Assembly (NCBI RefSeq): GCF_027319265.1
Contig: NZ_DAHVNP010000014.1
Location: 62,001-126,000 of the forward strand
Direction of reading: 5' to 3'
DNA length: 64,000 bases
Source of the DNA: Ferrimicrobium sp.
Lineage (GTDB): Bacteria; Actinomycetota; Acidimicrobiia; Acidimicrobiales; Acidimicrobiaceae
This document shows positions 17,687-26,889 of the stretch, piece by piece (the first letter of the stretch is position 1; every line of letters begins with the position of its first letter). The translations under genes were made by a program, and so were the position numbers. Below the pieces are notes generated by a model that was not told the origin of the DNA, did no database searches, and saw nothing but the letters and a program-made list of their open reading frames with translations.

Positions 17687-18091
17687 TCACCCTATCGGAT
17701 CTCTCCTTTGATCGGGCGACCGCGAGGTGTCGTCGCCTGCCGCCCAAGAGGAGCAACATCGCAACACCACCTCATACGGTCTCGGATCTTGCGCGTTCAG
17801 GAAAGCGGCTCTGCCCCACCAAAGGGATTTTTCTGCTAGTTTTCTCTTGGTACTCGACGTAGGGCAGGAAAGCTGCCACAGCGCGGTCCCACCATACCAA
17901 GCGCTCCCGTAACCGTAGACCCCGGCCTTGCGCAACACGCGGACGCTAGTCAAGTAGCATCCCACATGGCAGAGAACAACCGCCACAGCCGCAAAGATTC
18001 TGAGCGCACTCAACCGAGGAAGGCGCTCCGATCGTCCTCTTACCCTCGATCCGACGTCGCAGGGAACGTCGGTTGTCGGTAGCGTCGTCAT
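17687..18091 (-). pseudogene. Truncated acyltransferase-3 family gene
   Basis: The open frame encodes 134 residues. About residues 23-65 (LPRLSALRIFAAVAVVLCHVG and the following GYGSAWYGGTA) look like the first membrane helix and GYxG(V/A) loop of OafA/YrhL-type acyltransferase-3 proteins. These normally have about 350-400 residues and ten helices. After about residue 70 the similarity ends and the rest is polar, with no further membrane segments. This suggests a large deletion. A weak GCGAGG precedes the ATG. It may still be transcribed but cannot make a working enzyme. Confidence 0.55.
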
Positions 18092-18210
18092 CCTCGCTAG
18101 GGCGCTACTGTGCCTTTCTCCCGGTCAGCTGGGATGATGCTTGGACCGTCCGGCATCCGTGGCTCGAGCACGAGGAGCCCTGTGTCGTACCAAACCAGAG
18201 CCATGACTGT

Positions 18211-18727
18211 CTAGTGGGCCAGTGGCCCCACATACTGTACCTCTTGAATGGACACCCCTTCCGCTGGGCCCCAGGTCGGCCGCAGTTCCACCTGACGCCC
18301 CACTCCGTTGGCGGTCCATCCCTGGGAGAGATAGACGGTCTCTGCCCGGACGTTATCCGCCAACACCCACAGCTGTACCACCTTATAACCCTTTTGCCAG
18401 AGGGATTGACACGCCACGTCCATCAAGGCCTTGCTCGCTCCACGACGCCAGTGGTCAGGATGTACATAGATGGCATAGATTTCTCCCGCCGAGATGTCCT
18501 CGCAATCGGGTCCACCCCGAGACGCGTCCATCGTCCACTACGATCACCGTTGCGGGGCCGTGACTTGAACGTGAACCAAATTTCTAGCTCTCCGCCCGTT
18601 CGCTCACGTCAAGTCCATCAAGGACACTGTCGGGCATCAAACCCCGGCAAGCAGCTCCCCGTGTGGCGACATGTAGCAGCGCGACCTCGTCGGCATCACC
18701 TTCTTTGGCCTCTCTCAGCTCTCGCAC
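18211..18727 (-). pseudogene. Decayed GNAT-family N-acetyltransferase
   Basis: A full GNAT frame can be rebuilt on the minus strand. It starts at GTG 18725-18727, with GGGGAG seven bases upstream, and reads RELREAKEGDADEVALLHV and later GLMPDSVLDGLDVSERAES. A TAG at 18584-18586 then falls where the family usually has Trp. The frame continues to GPATVIVVDDGRVSGW and shifts near 18490-18530. The acetyl-CoA-binding part (EIYAIYVHPDHWRRGASKAL, then QLWVLADNVRAE) reads on to a stop at 18211. One nonsense change and one frameshift indicate recent inactivation. Confidence 0.75.
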
Positions 18728-19076
18728 TGCCCGCTCCCCACTTCAATCCGAAGTCCCTCCAAACCTGCGCGAGGTGGATGGTAATTTCACAATCAGCGAG
18801 ACCATACGGACACCGAGTAGGGCTCGACCAACGCTCTGGCACCGGCCATGCACCCGACCCATGCAAGCCCCACAACGCACCAATACCCATTTCGGCACTG
18901 TCGTCCCTCCGCCACGTACCCACGTACCACGCCGCCAGCCTTAACCAAAAACATACTCGAACGCAAGTAGTTGACTTACGCAGGGGTATCATCTTGCGGT
19001 CAATAACCTCCACCGCTAGACTCAGCTACTCAAGCGACACTGGACCCTTGAGGAGGAAATACACGCAGGCTTGGAC
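18728..19076. other. Stretch of about 350 bases with no supported gene
   Basis: Open frames exist on both strands, one of them a long plus-strand frame (18073-19296) that is antisense to the GNAT remnant. None has a ribosome site plus recognisable protein features. The tail of this segment is less GC-rich than its surroundings. Confidence 0.4.
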
Positions 19077-19277
19077 TCATCGACGATTTAGATTCTGGTG
19101 CGAACGCCAACAACAGGGACCCCCCAAAAAGCCAATCAATGAGACCACCGTCGAAGATAGGAGACGACTCATCCCCAACCGATCTCGAATCGCGATCACT
19201 ATCGTTCTTGATCTCATGGACACCAAGGTGAAGGCGAAGAACCCTGCACCACCGTACATCGTGATGAGCGGAGTCAT
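19077..19277 (-). CDS. Small hypothetical membrane protein
   Basis: A 66-residue frame with a good ribosome site (CGGAGGGGAGACG just before the ATG). Two hydrophobic stretches are visible: MYGGAGFFAFTLVSM near residues 7-21 and LLSSTVVSLIGFLGG near 39-53, separated by a basic arginine-containing loop. The C terminus is polar. I recognise no family. It is divergent from the RibD-like gene, with 66 bases between starts. Support is the ribosome site and the hydrophobic pattern only. Confidence 0.45.
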   Translation of the reverse strand: MTPLITMYGGAGFFAFTLVSMRSRTIVIAIRDRLGMSRLLSSTVVSLIGFLGGPCCWRSHQNLNRR

Positions 19278-19343
19278 CGTCTCCCCTCCGAACTAGCTCC
19301 AGCGCAACTACTATCCATTGCTCAACGAATGAGGAGTCCTGTT

Positions 19344-20009
19344 ATGTATCTCACCGAGGGAGAGACGCTCAGTTATGAGCAACTACTTACGCTGTATCCA
19401 GTAACCGAGGCAACGGTCCTTCGTGCGAATATGGTAACCTCGCTCGATGGCAAGATTGCTATTGATGGTAGGTCAAAGGGCCTCTCCACCAGTCTCGATC
19501 GCAAGATTTTCCATCTCCTGCGTGCAACGGCGCAGGTCATCTTGGTGGGATCAGGTACTGCACGGACAGAGAACTACAAACCACCCACGCTCACACCCGA
19601 GTTAGCTCACGTGCGTCAACAGGCTGGGTTGCATCAGCCCCTACGCATCATCGTTGCCACCAGGCATCAGCCACCAGCAGCGATCAGTGCTACCAGCAAC
19701 GCCGACTCCCCGGCTATCCTCCCCCGTCACCTGCCCGAGCAACTCAACCGGGTCGAACTAGGACGGCTCCTTGAAATCGACGAAAATCAACCAGGCGGTA
19801 TCCTCTGTGAAGGAGGTCCAACGCTGCTCGGCAATCTCCTCACCCAAGGTTTGGTTGATCAACTCTGCGTGACAATACGGCACATGCTCGTCGGAGAACC
19901 CTCTCCCCAGCTCGTCCCCACGCAACTGCCGACAACCTCCGACTTTGACTTGGCGGCCAGCATCACCACTCAGCAGGCCACCTTTCTACGACTTACGTAC
20001 TTGGGCTAG
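19344..20009 (+). CDS. RibD C-terminal-like (dihydrofolate reductase-fold) reductase
   Basis: A 221-residue stand-alone RibD_C domain. The NADPH-site phrase ANMVTSLDGKIA lies near residues 29-40, VILVGSGTARTENY near 65-78, and GGILCEGGPTLLGNLL near 151-166. The family contains riboflavin pyrimidine reductase and many F420- or NADPH-dependent reductases. No deaminase domain is fused and no rib gene is adjacent, so the substrate is open. The ATG at 19344 has GAGGAG nine bases upstream. An ATG at 19329 would be upstream of that site. It ends nine bases before the next gene. Confidence 0.82.
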   Translation: MYLTEGETLSYEQLLTLYPVTEATVLRANMVTSLDGKIAIDGRSKGLSTSLDRKIFHLLRATAQVILVGSGTARTENYKPPTLTPELAHVRQQAGLHQPLRIIVATRHQPPAAISATSNADSPAILPRHLPEQLNRVELGRLLEIDENQPGGILCEGGPTLLGNLLTQGLVDQLCVTIRHMLVGEPSPQLVPTQLPTTSDFDLAASITTQQATFLRLTYLG

Positions 20010-20012
20010 AAT
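20007..20012 (+). promoter_or_regulatory. Candidate -10 box for leaderless gene at 20019
   Basis: TAGAAT overlaps the stop codon of the RibD-like gene, followed by six bases and the ATG at 20019. There is no Shine-Dalgarno. The gene may therefore have its own leaderless transcript despite the short gap. Confidence 0.5.
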
Positions 20013-20018
20013 ACAAGC

Positions 20019-20534
20019 ATGCAGCTCGGTCGCATCGTGCGAGATTATCAGCGCGCCTACGATGAGGCGCTCGTCTTCCTGCACGAGAGTGCCGATGAAG
20101 TCCAGGCCGACCAACAGGTACTCGCATGGATCGATGGGCCAACCCTCATGGATCTCTCTACCCACCTGTCCGAGGTTCTGGGATTGGTCACCATCGAACA
20201 ACGTGACTACCTCGGTACTCCCTACGTACTGAATCCGAATCGCCGAAGTGCAACGCTCCAGGTGGCCAGGAGGCTGTCGCTACACGCGCTTTGTGAAACG
20301 ATTTTACGCTGCTGGGGTGCAACCGGACCGATCTCCACGGAGGCACCGGACACGCCAGAGCGACTGATCAGCGTGGCCGAACAAGGGGGGACCTACCCGA
20401 TCCCGAGCGCTATGGCCACCGCATTACTATCCGCGAACCCCCAGTTGCGTGCTGACCCTCGTCCTATCATCGCTGCGATCGCCGAATCGGGCTACGAACG
20501 CCTATGGGCCATTGGCTTTTCTCAACTCCAGTAA
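20019..20534 (+). CDS. Hypothetical protein, 171 residues
   Basis: A soluble, mostly helical product with no signal peptide or membrane helix. The middle holds conserved-looking phrases (DQQVLAWIDGPTLMDLSTHL, then YLGTPYVLNPNRRS), and the C terminus ends in AESGYERLWAIGFSQLQ. I recognise no domain. Codon use matches the neighbours, which favours a real gene. It is convergent with the DUF5719-like gene and its start fits a leaderless mRNA. Function unknown. Confidence 0.65.
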   Translation: MQLGRIVRDYQRAYDEALVFLHESADEVQADQQVLAWIDGPTLMDLSTHLSEVLGLVTIEQRDYLGTPYVLNPNRRSATLQVARRLSLHALCETILRCWGATGPISTEAPDTPERLISVAEQGGTYPIPSAMATALLSANPQLRADPRPIIAAIAESGYERLWAIGFSQLQ

Positions 20535-20603
20535 CCTGGCGCCATGGCAACACTCACCCCGATCGAATCGACCAACGCCAGGCGCAGAGATGCAGGTGGT
20601 GGG

Positions 20604-21980
20604 TCAGGTCGCAGGAAGTGCAGCGCAACCTTCCACTGCTGGCAATGTTCCGACCGTCATCGGTTGGCTTAGGCGTACTTCATAAAGTGATGGGGTCGTT
20701 GCAGTCAGACCGATAGGCTCAAGCGATGGGCGCAAGATGTTCGTTGCAGTCGAACCCTGGGCAACCCCTCCTACGAGGCTTCCACCGATGATCGAGGCCA
20801 GACTCGCCCGACTAAAGACCACCTCGGGAACGTGGGTGCTGGGATTTGCCGCGCAACTGACCCACCATCGTGAAGAGTGAAACAGTGTCGGTGCTAGCTC
20901 GTAAAAGGGCGCGACTGGATTCGTGGTCTGAACCGCGCCGAACCCATAGAGCGCAGTACGACCGGTCACTTTGATGGCGACCGCTCGGGACCCGGTGGTG
21001 CTTGCAATCGAGGTAAGGTCGACGACCAACGGAGCACCAGCCGGAACCGTGACCCGTTCCACGGTACGCATTTGACCCATATCCGCTACCTGTGGGGTTC
21101 CGTCGAAACCAGCCATCGAGATCGTCACAGGATCCGCCGTTGTCGAGGTGTTCACGAGATCGAGCGACAGCGTCTTGGTCCCAACCAATGGAACGTACGG
21201 GAAGTACAGTCGTCCCGAGGGAGCAGCATCACCGAGCGACTCCTGGGTGTTCGGGAGCGCGATGCTCGAGGCGACGACGACGCTTCCCGACCGGGCTGAG
21301 ATCCCCGCAGCAATAGCAGAGGTATTCGGCGCAAACCGCTCCGCGTTGATTGCCAGAACTGCACCGGGGCGTACGATGAGGCCTTCGACAGAGGGAACTG
21401 AAACTTCACCCTGCGCGGAGTAGTAGTTCAAATCGATCACTGCTTGCACTTTAAAAGGGTTGTACACAGAGATTGTCGAGTGGCTACCTGTTGTCGTCGA
21501 GAGACCCTCAACGGTCCAGCTATTGCTCGGAGATGAGCTGCACGGGGAGAGCTGTGGAGTCGCAGTTGGGGTCGTCTGCGTCTCGATAAAGGCCACTACC
21601 CCACCAGAAGAGACGATGACTCGTCCGTGGCCAGGAGGCACCAATAGTCGAAGTGACGAGTGTGCTAAGAGAAGACCATGATTGATACGTTTGCCCACCT
21701 CTGAACTGATGAGGAGTCGTCGATCAAATCGAGTTGGATTCTCCAAGATGATCCCATCAGAACGAATCGCGCCAAGCGTCGATGGGATCACACAGTACCA
21801 ACTCACCGATGTTGCATCCGGTACTGCAGTCGGGATCGCCAGACTACCGATGCCAAAAGGTACATTCGCCACCGCGAACCGAGCCCGTTGCGCCGAATAC
21901 GCATTGGTTAAGAGCACCACGCCAACGAGCGCCACTACGAGAGCCACCAGTATGGCTTTCTTGCGTTGCATCGCCATCAT
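20604..21980 (-). CDS. Exported DUF5719-like protein
   Basis: A 458-residue protein with an N-terminal signal or anchor helix (about residues 9-28, AILVALVVALVGVVLLTNAY) and a long extracytoplasmic beta-rich part with many Ser, Thr and Val. Phrases such as SISVYNPFKVQAVIDLNYYSA in altered form, RPGAVLAINAERFAP and RLYFPYVP fit DUF5719, which in actinobacteria is typically found next to a large GT2 membrane glycosyltransferase, as here. The start overlaps the stop of that gene by four bases. A role in exporting or attaching a surface glycan is inferred from context only. Confidence 0.7.
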   Translation of the reverse strand: MMAMQRKKAILVALVVALVGVVLLTNAYSAQRARFAVANVPFGIGSLAIPTAVPDATSVSWYCVIPSTLGAIRSDGIILENPTRFDRRLLISSEVGKRINHGLLLAHSSLRLLVPPGHGRVIVSSGGVVAFIETQTTPTATPQLSPCSSSPSNSWTVEGLSTTTGSHSTISVYNPFKVQAVIDLNYYSAQGEVSVPSVEGLIVRPGAVLAINAERFAPNTSAIAAGISARSGSVVVASSIALPNTQESLGDAAPSGRLYFPYVPLVGTKTLSLDLVNTSTTADPVTISMAGFDGTPQVADMGQMRTVERVTVPAGAPLVVDLTSIASTTGSRAVAIKVTGRTALYGFGAVQTTNPVAPFYELAPTLFHSSRWWVSCAANPSTHVPEVVFSRASLASIIGGSLVGGVAQGSTATNILRPSLEPIGLTATTPSLYEVRLSQPMTVGTLPAVEGCAALPAT

Positions 21981-24859
21981 ACTCTGACTGGCTCCGCTGG
22001 CTCTGGAGTGAGCTGTGATCCAGTCCTTCGTGCAGCGCCAAAGGTCCTACTCCGCAGCCATGAGCGTCGACCAAAAAGACCAAGTAACAAAATCAGTGTC
22101 GTCAAGAGCTGGATGGAGATGCCAACGATCAGCCAAGGATTCGTCGAAGAAGCACTGTTGGACGGAGACACCAATCGCGCCGTCAAGCGATAGACGGAGA
22201 TCCCGCCCTGAGAAAAGAGCTGGACCATATCGAGTTGCCGACCAAAGGCAGTTGTGAAGGCATCAGCCGCTAAGGTCCGCGGCGCGCCAACGACGACCAC
22301 CTCTCCGACCCCATCAGTGGCAAGTTGATCGCCAAGACGCACCGTCTGCCCGGCGAGGGCCAGGCTGACGAGATGATCGAGCGTAGCTTGCCCATGGGTG
22401 ATTGCGGGAGCCCCAGCGGTCAATACCGTCGGAGCCACGCCCTCGGTCAGGCCTACGTAGACACCGTTGGTCAACTTCTCCCCCGTCACGATACGCGGAC
22501 CTGTACCTAACTCAACCCAGAGCACGGAGCCCGGATCGCGGACCAGGCCCTCGACCAGAGGGAGCGTGTCACGCGCGTTGGTTGTCGGACCTGGCTGACC
22601 TGCGAGTGCGCCGAGGGTGGACCCCAACACGGTCACCAGTAGCACCACGGCAACGACTCCAGCCATCACATGATGGAGTCCAAGGCCGAAGGAGCGAAGC
22701 CTCTGTAGCATGAGACGTACGGCTCCTGGCACCGCAACCGAGGCGATCAGTGTCGCCAAAATCGTCGGGTAGACCGGGGCAATAGGTGAGCCACCGAGTA
22801 TCCCCCGGCCAGCTAAGACGGAAAAAATAAGATAGCCAACGGCCGCGATGGTTGCCACCATGAGTGCTCCACCTTGCCCTTCGCTAAACCCAACCACGAC
22901 CACGACAAGGGTAAGGAGCATGGCGCCAAGCAACCAGGCGGAGAGACCTTGAACAACCGATGCACCAAAAAGTGCGCTGATCATCGAGCTTGCGGGGTTG
23001 ACAAAACCGGTGAACACATAGTCGGCGCCTGGGTGAACCACGATGAGAGCGCCAATCCAGGGAAGGTTCGCCAGGACACCAAAGGCAACAGCGTAGGCAA
23101 CAACGACGGCCAACCTCCGTGCCCGCTCGACGCCAGCGGTCGCGACATAGGCCACTAGCTGTACGAGAGCGGCAAGAAGCCAGACGAAGGCGAGTTGCGG
23201 ACTAAGAGCGAGGGCGAGCGCAAAGAGTGCTGCCACCCGTAGATTCGACCTGCGCATCACCCTTCGAGAGCGACGCTGAGCCGCAATAGCGTCGATGGTA
23301 GCCCCCAACAACAGCGGCGCGATAGCATAAGCAAAAATGATGTAGATGGACCCACGAACCAGAGCGATCGCCACGATAGGCGACAGGGCATAAAGGACAC
23401 CCGAGGCTCGAGCGAACCCATCAGGAAGACGTCGTCTGGCCACCCGATACGCGCCGACGGGTCCCACGATTAGGGAGGCGACCACCAGCAACCAGACGCC
23501 AAGCGCCGTATGACCGATCAACACAAGACCCAGCAGACCTATCAGCAGGTCCGAGGCTGGCAACACAGCAACTCCGAGTAGGTGGCTCGCTCCATGGCCA
23601 GAGAAGTACGCCCCAAGGAGCTGGAATGGGGAAGAGTAGAGCGTGAACGAACCCACTAGTGGTGTCGGCGCAAAGAGGGTAGAGCGTGCCAAGACAAGAC
23701 TTACCAGGATCGCGACCCACAGCGCCCATCTACCTAGTGTGCTACGCCCCTCGCTGGGTGACTCTGCATCTGGTGAAGTACTCGACTCCGCTAACGGTTC
23801 CGTAGCCGACTTGGTCCTCGCCTGTGAGAAGAAGCTTCTCAACGTCAACCATGAACCCGAAAACTTCAATAATCGTCCATCAAGACCATCCGCGACCATG
23901 CGTTCGCGCTGCTGACGCAGTCCCTCCCGTTCGCGGAGGACGCCAAAGGACCGAAGGCAACCCCAAGCTACTCGTGGGCGCGCGGTAAGCGTGAGAAAAA
24001 AGGCCTCCAGGAGTCGTTCCAGATAGAACACCACAAGCGCGAACACACGTGTCCATCCCTGTTCTAGCTTGGCGATACAGCGAGCTTGGTGGCGACGCTT
24101 CAGTTCGATGCGCTCAGCGTGCGGCAACGCCACCCGCTCCTCAAGGACGACTCCACGCTGGACGGCCCTAAGACGCGGCGATCGGCGTCCCGCCGTAGAG
24201 ACTGATCGATGGCGCACTCGAGCGTGAGGCGCTGTCGATATTCGTGCCCCCGCCATGCGAACACGACAGGAGAGGTCTACCTCCTGATAGACACTCCCAA
24301 AATCTTCATCAAATCCCGCAAGCGCCATGAAAAGATCGGCACGGATGAGCATGGCGCAACCAGCGGCGACCGCGACCTCATTGATCTCGTCATACTGACC
24401 CTGATCGAGATCTCCCACCTCAACACGGGGCGCGGTCCCCATCAGAAAATCGAGATCCCTACCGAGTTCAAGAATCTGGCGAGGAGAATCATAGGCGACA
24501 ATCTTGGGAGTGACTAAGCCAGAGTTCGTCGCGTACGCAACCTCCATCATCGCAGCGAGCGAATTTGGCGCTAATGCTACATCATCGTGGCAGAGGAGTA
24601 GGAACTGCGCCTCTGGTGCCATCTCGACACTCGCGTTCGCCGCTGCGGCGAAGCCGGGGTTGCCGGCCACTTCGCATAGGCGTGCCATCGGCAACAAGCG
24701 ATGTGTCAACTCATCAACTCGGCTCGACTCATCGACGTTGGCCACAACCACATCGAGGTCGGGGTAACTCAGCGAGGAGACGCTCGCCAGGCATTCTTCG
24801 AAGTAATCACCTGGATCGTGAGCGACGACGATCACTGCCACTTTAGGGGGTGCTTGCAT
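21977..24859 (-). CDS. GT2 glycosyltransferase fused to a polytopic membrane region
   Basis: A 960-residue protein. Residues 1-330 form a GT2 domain: VAVIVVAHDPGDYFEECL, NPGFAAAANA, the DDV metal motif in LLLCHDDVAL, and FDEDFGSVYQEVDLSCRVR (the ED-type acceptor region). From about residue 370 to the end there are many hydrophobic helices (over ten segments) plus a periplasmic loop near the C terminus, ending in one more helix and a basic tail. The design suggests a glycosyltransferase acting at the membrane on a polyprenyl-linked or cell-wall glycan. It pairs with the DUF5719-like gene by overlap and follows the RMD-like gene by 13 bases. Confidence 0.85.
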   Translation of the reverse strand: MQAPPKVAVIVVAHDPGDYFEECLASVSSLSYPDLDVVVANVDESSRVDELTHRLLPMARLCEVAGNPGFAAAANASVEMAPEAQFLLLCHDDVALAPNSLAAMMEVAYATNSGLVTPKIVAYDSPRQILELGRDLDFLMGTAPRVEVGDLDQGQYDEINEVAVAAGCAMLIRADLFMALAGFDEDFGSVYQEVDLSCRVRMAGARISTAPHARVRHRSVSTAGRRSPRLRAVQRGVVLEERVALPHAERIELKRRHQARCIAKLEQGWTRVFALVVFYLERLLEAFFLTLTARPRVAWGCLRSFGVLREREGLRQQRERMVADGLDGRLLKFSGSWLTLRSFFSQARTKSATEPLAESSTSPDAESPSEGRSTLGRWALWVAILVSLVLARSTLFAPTPLVGSFTLYSSPFQLLGAYFSGHGASHLLGVAVLPASDLLIGLLGLVLIGHTALGVWLLVVASLIVGPVGAYRVARRRLPDGFARASGVLYALSPIVAIALVRGSIYIIFAYAIAPLLLGATIDAIAAQRRSRRVMRRSNLRVAALFALALALSPQLAFVWLLAALVQLVAYVATAGVERARRLAVVVAYAVAFGVLANLPWIGALIVVHPGADYVFTGFVNPASSMISALFGASVVQGLSAWLLGAMLLTLVVVVVGFSEGQGGALMVATIAAVGYLIFSVLAGRGILGGSPIAPVYPTILATLIASVAVPGAVRLMLQRLRSFGLGLHHVMAGVVAVVLLVTVLGSTLGALAGQPGPTTNARDTLPLVEGLVRDPGSVLWVELGTGPRIVTGEKLTNGVYVGLTEGVAPTVLTAGAPAITHGQATLDHLVSLALAGQTVRLGDQLATDGVGEVVVVGAPRTLAADAFTTAFGRQLDMVQLFSQGGISVYRLTARLVSPSNSASSTNPWLIVGISIQLLTTLILLLGLFGRRSWLRSRTFGAARRTGSQLTPEPAEPVRV

Positions 24860-24872
24860 CAGAAGCTACACG

Positions 24873-25784
24873 CTAGTCGCCAGGTTGAGGGTAACGACCA
24901 CTGTCGACACCCCCGACAACCCCTGCAACTGTCTGGGGAAGGGAAAACTCACGGGAGAAGCCAGTCACCTCCATCAGTCGTCGCGGATCTCCCACGACGA
25001 CCTCGACATCATTAGGTCGTAAGAGCGCGGGATCAACCTCCAGATCGACCTGGTAATTCAGGACGGCAGCGAGGGCACCCACGATCATACGAACACTCAC
25101 CGACGCACCCGAGCAGACGTTATAAGCCTGACCCGGCACGCCGTGGATAGCAAGGAGACGATAGGCTCGCACCACATCTCGGACATCCATAAAGTCACGA
25201 CGGGCATCGACATTGCCTACGCGAAGGCTCGTCTTGCCCAACGCCTTTGCCTCCATCATGCGGATTGCAAGCGCCGGCACGAGATAGTCGGGAGACTGCC
25301 CTGGACCGGTATGGTTGAAGGGGCGAGCCACCACCGTCGGCAGACCGCGACCATACCAGCCCTGCAAGGTGGCGAATTCAGCCGCCGCCTTCGATGCTGC
25401 ATACGGAGAGACGGGGTGCAGCGACTGAACCTCCTTGATAGGGAGATCATCTTGCGCAACCCTTCCGTACACCTCTGAAGAAGAGACGTGCAGGAGGCGT
25501 GGGAGGCGTGGGAGCTGAGCGAGCGCAGCTACCAAATTTGCTGTTCCCACGACGTTGTTATAAAAATACAACTGAGGATCTGACCACGATGCTCCTACGT
25601 GCGAGAGAGCGGCCAGATGGTAACAGACATCGATCTCAACACCAGTCAGCGCCGTCTGGAGCGCCTCTCGATCACACAGGTTCAAGCCCTCACGAAGCTC
25701 GATCACCTCGTCTCCTTCACCAGAAAGGTGCTGACATAGCCACCCTCCTACAAAGCCATGGCTACCAGTGACGAGCGCTCGCAT
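24873..25784 (-). CDS. NAD(P)-dependent sugar epimerase/reductase, RMD-like
   Basis: A 303-residue extended SDR enzyme. The nucleotide-binding loop is TGSHGFVGG (about residues 6-14) and the catalytic YxxxK is YAASK (about 133-137). PFNHTGPGQSPDYLVP (about 158-173) is characteristic of GDP-4-keto-6-deoxymannose reductase and GDP-mannose 4,6-dehydratase relatives. By length and this block I favour a GDP-4-dehydro-6-deoxy-mannose reductase type (GDP-rhamnose route). No separate GMD gene is in the window, so the substrate is uncertain. It sits in the minus-strand glycan operon, seven bases after a GT4 gene. Confidence 0.75.
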   Translation of the reverse strand: MRALVTGSHGFVGGWLCQHLSGEGDEVIELREGLNLCDREALQTALTGVEIDVCYHLAALSHVGASWSDPQLYFYNNVVGTANLVAALAQLPRLPRLLHVSSSEVYGRVAQDDLPIKEVQSLHPVSPYAASKAAAEFATLQGWYGRGLPTVVARPFNHTGPGQSPDYLVPALAIRMMEAKALGKTSLRVGNVDARRDFMDVRDVVRAYRLLAIHGVPGQAYNVCSGASVSVRMIVGALAAVLNYQVDLEVDPALLRPNDVEVVVGDPRRLMEVTGFSREFSLPQTVAGVVGGVDSGRYPQPGD

Positions 25785-25791
25785 CGTGCTT

Positions 25792-26889
25792 TCAAGCCTC
25801 GAGCAGGCGACAATAGAGCGAGGTCGTTTCCCGCGCAGCGCGCTCCCATGTGAAGCTTCGTGCCCAATTCACCTGCCGTTCTATCTCATCTGGTGTACGC
25901 GAAGTCAGCGCCGCCATTTCAATACCGTGCGCGATCGCATCGACATCGTCAGGGTCGGCCAGCCACGCATACTCTCCCGCCACCTCAGCCATCGCCGACT
26001 TGTTACTGGTAACGACATTGAGACCGGAGGCTAACGCCTCTAAAACTGGGAGACCAAAACCCTCAGCATTGGAGACATAGATCATCGCCCGCGCTCGCCG
26101 CAGTGCTCGTCGCAGCTCCTTTTCATCAAGGTAGCCCTCGATACTCACGCACGACCGATTCCGCATCGCGTCTAGGGCCGCATCGAAATCACTGGTCTTC
26201 CAACCTCGCTTACCGATGATGCGGAGCCGCCAATTCGGATATTGATCGGCGACCTTGTCAAAGGCTTGGAGTACCCGAGCAAGATTCTTCCGTGGCTCTA
26301 TGGTCCCGAGCGAGCAGAGTTCTACTGCGTCATCCTCATCGCCACCGTGCTCTGGAATGAGCAGCGGATCAACCCCATGATAGATCACATGGATAGGAGG
26401 GGTTGTGGGGAAATGGTTACGTAAACGATCAGCGGTCGCTTGCGACGGAACGATCAAAGCATCAGAGCGCTTCACCGCCAGCCGGATGGCCCGCTGGAAG
26501 TAACGCACTTTGGCCGGCTCGTGCCACTCAGGGTTGTCAAAGAAGGTGAGGTCATGAATCGTTGAGATCACTCGCAGCTTGTGACGGGCGGCTGGAACTT
26601 GATAGTGAAGGCCGTGAAAGACACGGGCACCACCTTTGATCGCGATAGAGCCAAGACTCCGCTCCTGGTAGAGCAGCCGAAGAGGACGACTATTTGGAGC
26701 AGCAATGAGGTTTTCGTAGTTTCCTCTTGGAGGGAGAGCAAAGAGACGCAGCGACGCACGAGTCGTCAGGAGTGAGATGGGAGGGCGATCCTCAAGTTGG
26801 TACATAGCAGCGACGAGTTCCTTCGCATAACGTCCCACTCCCGTGGGGTCACCAGAGATAGACGTCGCATCGATAGCCACTGGGTTCAC
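25792..26889 (-). CDS. GT4-family glycosyltransferase
   Basis: A 365-residue retaining glycosyltransferase with GT-B fold. It carries SGDPTGVGRYAKEL near the N terminus, the hinge phrase LGTIEPRKNLARVLQAF (about 197-213) and the donor-site EGFGLPVLEALASG block (about 288-301). I start at GTG 26887-26889, which overlaps the upstream stop as GTGA and has GGGAGGAG nine bases before it. An ATG six codons earlier would lie ahead of that site. It is the last of three consecutive GT4 genes linked by overlaps. Donor and acceptor are unknown. Confidence 0.87.
   Translation of the reverse strand: MNPVAIDATSISGDPTGVGRYAKELVAAMYQLEDRPPISLLTTRASLRLFALPPRGNYENLIAAPNSRPLRLLYQERSLGSIAIKGGARVFHGLHYQVPAARHKLRVISTIHDLTFFDNPEWHEPAKVRYFQRAIRLAVKRSDALIVPSQATADRLRNHFPTTPPIHVIYHGVDPLLIPEHGGDEDDAVELCSLGTIEPRKNLARVLQAFDKVADQYPNWRLRIIGKRGWKTSDFDAALDAMRNRSCVSIEGYLDEKELRRALRRARAMIYVSNAEGFGLPVLEALASGLNVVTSNKSAMAEVAGEYAWLADPDDVDAIAHGIEMAALTSRTPDEIERQVNWARSFTWERAARETTSLYCRLLEA

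Noticed and set aside
18073-19296. Plus-strand 407-codon open frame
   Set aside because: It is antisense to the GNAT remnant and the small membrane gene, has no ribosome site, and its composition is Pro/Arg/His-rich as expected for a reverse-complement shadow.
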